11,568 nucleotides of DNA, taken from assembly GCA_002372855.1 (NCBI GenBank), contig DFIZ01000073.1, forward strand, positions 1 to 11,568. The letters are read 5' to 3'. Positions 7,338-11,568 of the stretch are shown piece after piece. Numbering within the stretch: the first letter of the stretch is position 1; each line of letters opens with the position of its first letter. The position numbers were made by a program, and so were the translations under genes. Under the pieces are notes generated by a model. It was not told the origin of the DNA. It was given only the letters and a program-made list of their open reading frames with translations, and did not search any database. Origin of the DNA: Bacteroidales bacterium UBA3684. Its GTDB lineage: Bacteria > Bacteroidota > Bacteroidia > Bacteroidales > P3.

Positions 7338-8579
7338 TCAATAGCTACTTTTTTCTATTTCATAAATAATTGCAACCGTTCCCACCTGTTCTTCGGGAGC
7401 ATTTTCGTCCGCACTAAATCTAGCATTTTGTATAGCTTCCCGTGTTGCTGCAATCAACGCTTCATCTGTCGTCGTAGAGCCTTCTGCAGGACATTCTTCC
7501 TTCAACACCCTCCCATTCCTATCCACCCACACCTTAACTATAACTTTTCCCTGTACACCGTTGATGTCACCATTTAATTGAGGGGTTGGAATCATAACAT
7601 GCCTTCCATAAAACTTGGCTTGTCTTTTTATTGTTATTGTTTCTCTCCGTATTTTACCGTCAATAATTGAAACACTCGTGGATTGTGATTCATACCATCC
7701 CACAGTATTATCAAACGATGTAGTATCAGTTGTGGCATTAATCACATCTTCTTTTTCAGGTGTTTTGATTTGTATTTTCTCACACGGCAAAAGTTTTACA
7801 TCGAATGTGGCTTCATACGGGGCTTTGTTATGCCATTTAATCTGTGCAATACATCCGCATTCCATTTTATCATTGAGGAAATAGAATTTGAATGCTTTGT
7901 CATCAACTCTCTCAATCTTGTAAAGGTACGACAGGTCGTTTCTGTGTTCTGCTTTCAATCTGTCAATATAACCACTGGCCACCTCATTCACTTTTTTGAG
8001 TTCATATTTCAACATCTTTAATGCAGCGTTGCCAGCCATATCCTTTGCACGTCTATATCGTCCGTAATTTTTTTCGGCGTAGGCTCTCATAAGTTCAGCA
8101 TCAGCATCATCAACCATCTTCTTGCATTTCTTATAGTCGGCATCTAAATTATTCGTTATTCCAAATATCAACTTCAACGCCAAAAGGTCTTCTTTTGAGG
8201 CAGAATTGATATTGTATTTATTGGCAAGGAAATCTCGCTTACAAATCTCCAAAAGAATTTGCTCTGCTAAATTGTTTAGGTCATAATCGTCAATATTAAT
8301 TATATTTCCAACTCTCACTAATACACCTTTGTTGTTGTATGCATTAGCGTCATTATAACCGATTCCATCCCTATAATCGTTGATGAAGCGGTATTGTGGA
8401 TGAGATGGATGGTATAAGTATTCAATTGGCTCTACAAAGTAATCGGTTGCACTCTTCATAGAATCAGTTATCGCCCATTCCCATCCTTTTGATTGCTGTT
8501 CCTCACTTGACAACACGCTTTGTGCCATTGCTGACGTGCTGAATATGGCATAGACCACAAACAATATTGCTTTGTTCAT
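7338..8579 (-). CDS. exported protein with TonB-type C-terminal domain, otherwise unknown
   Basis: This is a 413-aa protein with a short hydrophobic N-terminus ending in TSAMAQ, which looks like a cleavable signal peptide. Residues about 25-320 match no family I recognise. They include a Lys/Asp/Ala-rich helical stretch (roughly 155-215) and a later segment with the Cys pair ECGC. The last 89 residues (325-413) look like a TonB C-terminal domain: IPTPQLNGD, then QGKVIVKVWVDRNGRVLKE, a GSTTTDEALIAATREAI helix, ARFSA and a final GTVAIIYEIE strand. True TonB proteins need an uncleaved membrane anchor and usually a Pro-rich linker, and I see neither. A role in energising outer-membrane receptors is therefore not supported; it may be a stand-alone periplasmic user of the fold. 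The gene is markedly AT-rich against the GC-rich genes around it, suggesting acquisition or relaxed composition. No clear promoter was found. Confidence 0.75.
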   Translation of the reverse strand: MNKAILFVVYAIFSTSAMAQSVLSSEEQQSKGWEWAITDSMKSATDYFVEPIEYLYHPSHPQYRFINDYRDGIGYNDANAYNNKGVLVRVGNIINIDDYDLNNLAEQILLEICKRDFLANKYNINSASKEDLLALKLIFGITNNLDADYKKCKKMVDDADAELMRAYAEKNYGRYRRAKDMAGNAALKMLKYELKKVNEVASGYIDRLKAEHRNDLSYLYKIERVDDKAFKFYFLNDKMECGCIAQIKWHNKAPYEATFDVKLLPCEKIQIKTPEKEDVINATTDTTSFDNTVGWYESQSTSVSIIDGKIRRETITIKRQAKFYGRHVMIPTPQLNGDINGVQGKVIVKVWVDRNGRVLKEECPAEGSTTTDEALIAATREAIQNARFSADENAPEEQVGTVAIIYEIEKSSY

Positions 8580-8657
8580 TTTGAATATGTTTTAGAGATT
8601 ACAAAACCATCCCGCCCCGCCACAACATTGCGGCAGAGAGAGGCAAATGAATTAAAA

Positions 8658-8677
8658 ACAAAGAGGAAAGCCTCCCG
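8658..8677 (-). terminator. weak terminator candidate after the PIN toxin gene
   Basis: On the minus strand GAGG-CTTT-CCTC is followed by TTTG and then a TTTTT run. The stem is only 4-5 bp, so this is a weak candidate. It lies in the 152-nt gap (8580-8731) between the toxin stop and the start of the TonB-domain gene. That gap otherwise shows only a GC-rich patch at about 8610-8636. Confidence 0.3.
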
Positions 8678-8731
8678 GCGATTACTTGTGCAATTCGTGG
8701 GGGAAAAAACAGCGAGTTAAAATATAAACTT

Positions 8732-9154
8732 TCATCCGTTTTTTCCTGTTTTGTCCGTCAGTCTACGGAAGTCCGATAACTTTATCAACTGCGTGTTTTT
8801 GTGCTGGCCGAGGACGAGAAGGTCGGAGTCGCCGCTGACAAGGTAGTCGGCGCCTACAGTTTCCGCCAACGAAAGCAAGTAGAGGTCTTTGGGGTCGCGG
8901 ACGGCAGACTTAGCCTTGTGAACGAGCTCGACGTTGCGGCAATAGGCACGGATGATGCGTAGCAAGTCCTCCACATCGGTATCGGTCACGTAGCGGCGTA
9001 TCTTGTCACGGCCTGTAACGTCGACCACTTCTGCCATCAGCTGTGGGCAACTATAGACCTCCACCGTCGGCGAGGTGAGCATCTCTCGCACTTCGGTCAG
9101 ATAATGGCCTATGAGAAACGAGACCCAGATATTGCAGTCGAAGATTACTTTCAT
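8732..9154 (-). CDS. PIN-domain toxin of a toxin-antitoxin pair
   Basis: This 140-aa protein is of the PIN-family putative toxin type (COG1569-like). PIN toxins are metal-dependent ribonucleases that cut RNA when freed from their antitoxin. The acidic residues expected at the active site are present: Asp6 in MKVIFDCNIW, Glu42 in LMAEVVDV, Asp87 and Asp90 in RDPKDLYLLSLA, and Asp109/Asp111 in LVSGDSDLL. The ATG at 9154 is chosen because the fold's first strand starts there. A GTG 54 nt upstream (9208) would add an unrelated tail spanning a perfect inverted repeat. It is the last gene of a three-gene run after a 76-aa antitoxin, with a 78-nt gap. The RNA target cannot be predicted. Confidence 0.85.
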   Translation of the reverse strand: MKVIFDCNIWVSFLIGHYLTEVREMLTSPTVEVYSCPQLMAEVVDVTGRDKIRRYVTDTDVEDLLRIIRAYCRNVELVHKAKSAVRDPKDLYLLSLAETVGADYLVSGDSDLLVLGQHKNTQLIKLSDFRRLTDKTGKNG

Positions 9155-9184
9155 ATTTTCGATATGTTCATTTTTCGCGCTTCG

Positions 9185-9206
9185 GCAAATAAACCAGTTT
9201 ATTTGC
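9185..9206. promoter_or_regulatory. perfect 9-bp inverted repeat between antitoxin and toxin
   Basis: GCAAATAAA (9185-9193) and TTTATTTGC (9198-9206) are exact inverted copies around CCAG. The repeat lies in the 78-nt antitoxin-toxin gap, 31 nt before the toxin ATG. A run of eight Ts (minus strand, 9226-9219) precedes it. As RNA it would form a hairpin upstream of the toxin start; as DNA it could be an operator. TTTATTTG in its 3' arm misses the -7 consensus by one base, and no well-placed -33 box is seen. Confidence 0.5.
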
Positions 9207-9232
9207 ACTCAGCTTAACAAAAAAAACGTTCT

Positions 9233-9463
9233 TCACATTCCGTATCTAACTGCACTCACTTCATCCATTATCTCCTGCTCGGTAAGCGAGGGCTGTTGCG
9301 GACGGCTGGCAATGAAACGGTCGAGCAGTTGCTCGCGTGTCTCGCTCTGCCATCCGAATTTGCGGATAAGTTCTTTCAGCAGCGACCAGTCGGACATCGG
9401 CACATTAAGGTAAACGCCCTGCGTGGAAGGATTGTTCGCATTGTTGATTGTTGCGGTTTGCAT
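9233..9463 (-). CDS. antitoxin partner of the PIN toxin
   Basis: This small 76-aa, largely helical protein lies directly upstream of the PIN toxin. The layout matches small antitoxins found beside Bacteroidetes toxins: a short N-terminal strand (GVYLNVPMSDW), a helix LLKELIRKFGW, a linker helix (REQLLDRFIASRP) and a C-terminal tail LTEQEIMDEVSAVRYGM. In such pairs the tail usually wraps the toxin. The name rests on position and general look, not on a recognised DNA-binding domain. It starts 34 nt after the 64-aa gene and has a strong Shine-Dalgarno sequence, unlike its neighbours. Confidence 0.75.
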   Translation of the reverse strand: MQTATINNANNPSTQGVYLNVPMSDWSLLKELIRKFGWQSETREQLLDRFIASRPQQPSLTEQEIMDEVSAVRYGM

Positions 9464-9471
9464 TGCTTTAG

Positions 9472-9477
9472 CTCCTT
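9472..9477 (-). promoter_or_regulatory. strong Shine-Dalgarno site of the antitoxin gene
   Basis: AAGGAG on the minus strand lies 8 nt before the antitoxin ATG, a full match at standard spacing. Bacteroidetes genes rarely rely on this motif, and none is visible before atpD, pfp or the other cassette genes. It may keep antitoxin translation high relative to toxin, and it supports the ATG at 9463. Confidence 0.7.
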
Positions 9478-9497
9478 ATCTTTGATGTTTATATGGA

Positions 9498-9692
9498 TTA
9501 AACGTGTAGCTTTGCATAAGCCTCATCCAGTTTGTGGTGGAAAATGTTTCCGAATTCGTCCAGCGACATATAGCCTTGGCTCCATAAAGTCGCCGACCAC
9601 AGTTCGGGGATGGGTTTCGCTTTCCGCAACTCTTTGCGAGTGTGCGAAACATTATGTTTCGTCGGCGTTGTGTAGGCTACTTGTGTTTCCAT
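9498..9692 (-). CDS. 64-aa protein of unknown function, first gene of the toxin cassette
   Basis: I do not recognise this 64-aa protein. It has a Thr/His/Lys-rich N-terminal third, then PELWSATLWSQGYMSLDEFGNIF and a C-terminal amphipathic helix HHKLDEAYAKLHV. No signal peptide or membrane segment is seen. It is supported as a gene by a good promoter at the correct distance, an AT-rich leader typical of the phylum, and its place as first of three close same-strand genes ending in the PIN toxin. It could be an extra antitoxin or regulator of the cassette, or a remnant of another gene. Moderate confidence that it is translated, none in function. Confidence 0.6.
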   Translation of the reverse strand: METQVAYTTPTKHNVSHTRKELRKAKPIPELWSATLWSQGYMSLDEFGNIFHHKLDEAYAKLHV

Positions 9693-9712
9693 ATTTTATT
9701 GTTTTCAATTTG

Positions 9713-9743
9713 CAAAAATACACAAAAAAATCGGACTGGCAAA
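9713..9743 (-). promoter_or_regulatory. promoter of the toxin-antitoxin cassette
   Basis: On the minus strand the -33 box TTTG (9743-9740) is followed after exactly 19 nt by the -7 box TATTTTTG (9720-9713). The predicted start lies about 15 nt upstream of the 64-aa gene's ATG. The -33 box is inside the 3' arm of the hppA terminator and the spacer contains its T-tract, so promoter and terminator occupy the same bases. Confidence 0.8.
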
Positions 9744-9766
9744 AATTTTTCTTTCTGCCAGTCCGA
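9724..9766 (-). terminator. intrinsic terminator of hppA
   Basis: On the minus strand TCGGACTGGCA (9766-9756) and TGCCAGTCCGA (9741-9731) form a perfect 11-bp stem around a 14-nt A/T-rich loop, followed at once by seven Ts (9730-9724). This is a textbook intrinsic terminator, 54 nt after the hppA stop. It overlaps the promoter of the following cassette. Confidence 0.88.
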
Positions 9767-9768
9767 AG

Positions 9769-9780
9769 TCCGTATACGGA
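9769..9780. repeat. 12-bp perfect palindrome
   Basis: TCCGTATACGGA is a perfect palindrome lying between the hppA terminator and the 8-bp repeats downstream of the hppA stop. It could be a protein-binding site or chance. It shares CGGAC with the terminator arm beside it. Confidence 0.4.
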
Positions 9781-9786
9781 GTATTG

Positions 9787-9818
9787 TCTTAACTACTTAT
9801 CTTCTTAACTACTTAACT
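9787..9818 (-). repeat. 8-bp tandem repeat, four copies, after hppA
   Basis: On the minus strand the bases just after the hppA stop read AGTTAAGT, AGTTAAGA, AGATAAGT, AGTTAAGA: four consecutive 8-mers differing at one or two positions. The array sits between the stop codon and the terminator, so it is in the 3' untranslated part of the hppA mRNA. Confidence 0.75.
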
Positions 9819-9820
9819 CC

Positions 9821-11568
<1,748 letters not shown>

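Noticed and set aside
7121..7369. An 82-codon plus-strand frame beginning with a CHPERP-like peptide
   Set aside because: It is the translation of the 42-bp non-coding tandem repeat and runs into the 3' end of the opposite-strand gene. CHPER-type peptides commonly come from mis-called intergenic repeats.
9155..9208. Longer N-terminus for the PIN toxin from GTG at 9208
   Set aside because: The extra residues precede the first PIN strand, are unlike the family, and cover the inverted repeat at 9185-9206.
7065..9720. A defined mobile island between atpD and hppA
   Set aside because: The stretch is AT-rich and holds accessory genes, but I see no integrase, transposase, matching direct repeats or tRNA at its edges, so it cannot be called a mobile element.
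9296..9808. A 170-codon plus-strand frame across the antitoxin, the 64-aa gene and the hppA terminator
   Set aside because: It runs antisense through two supported genes, a terminator and a promoter, and has no domain I recognise.

Overview
The window looks like chromosome from a Bacteroidales bacterium with GC-rich genes. Three things point there. The promoters match the Bacteroidetes pattern TTTG, about 20 nt, then TAnnTTTG. The ATP synthase epsilon subunit has only its N-terminal domain. The LpxH-type hydrolase, the EnvC-like protein and the PIN toxin/antitoxin pair all have the usual Bacteroidetes look. Genus cannot be fixed from this sequence.

Layout, left to right. Bases 1-159 are a G-rich non-coding start, a hairpin plus T-tract, and a clear promoter. 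Then come three plus-strand genes: a PPi-type phosphofructokinase (160-1389), a strong hairpin, an EnvC-like coiled-coil/degenerate LytM protein (1478-2698), and an LpxH-type hydrolase overlapping it by 13 nt (2686-3438). Bases 3439-3617 are a convergent spacer with a bidirectional-looking hairpin and a 9-nt-phased repeat. From there everything is on the minus strand. The operon atpD - atpC - oligopeptide-binding lipoprotein is read from 6982 down to 3618. Upstream of atpD is a non-coding stretch with its promoter, a perfect inverted repeat and an approximately 42-bp tandem repeat (6983-7337). Next are an AT-rich, signal-peptide-bearing protein with a TonB-type C-terminal domain (7338-8579) and a three-gene cassette: a 64-aa unknown, a 76-aa antitoxin and a PIN toxin (9692 down to 8732). 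Last is hppA, the membrane pyrophosphatase, cut off by the right edge (9821-11568).

How the genes relate. The first and last genes both belong to pyrophosphate metabolism: one predicted to use PPi in glycolysis, the other to convert PPi into an ion gradient. atpD/atpC are part of the F1 ATPase, but the remaining subunits are not here, and a substrate-binding lipoprotein is instead translationally coupled to atpC. EnvC-like and LpxH form a small cell-envelope pair. The AT-rich stretch 7065-9720, with the TonB-domain protein and the toxin-antitoxin cassette, is the accessory-looking part of the window. No integrase, transposase or tRNA was seen.

The most unusual signal is regulatory. In front of the toxin cassette and in front of the phosphofructokinase gene sits the same composite element: CGGACTGGC arm, GAAAAAT(A)TTTTTG, CAGTC arm, T-tract, then GTATTTTTGCA. 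It reads both as an intrinsic terminator and as a promoter whose -33 box lies at the hairpin. The atpD promoter has a related arrangement. I did not find a clearly new multi-protein system. The best candidates for novelty are this terminator-promoter element, the 64-aa first gene of the toxin cassette, and the lipoprotein coupled to atpC.
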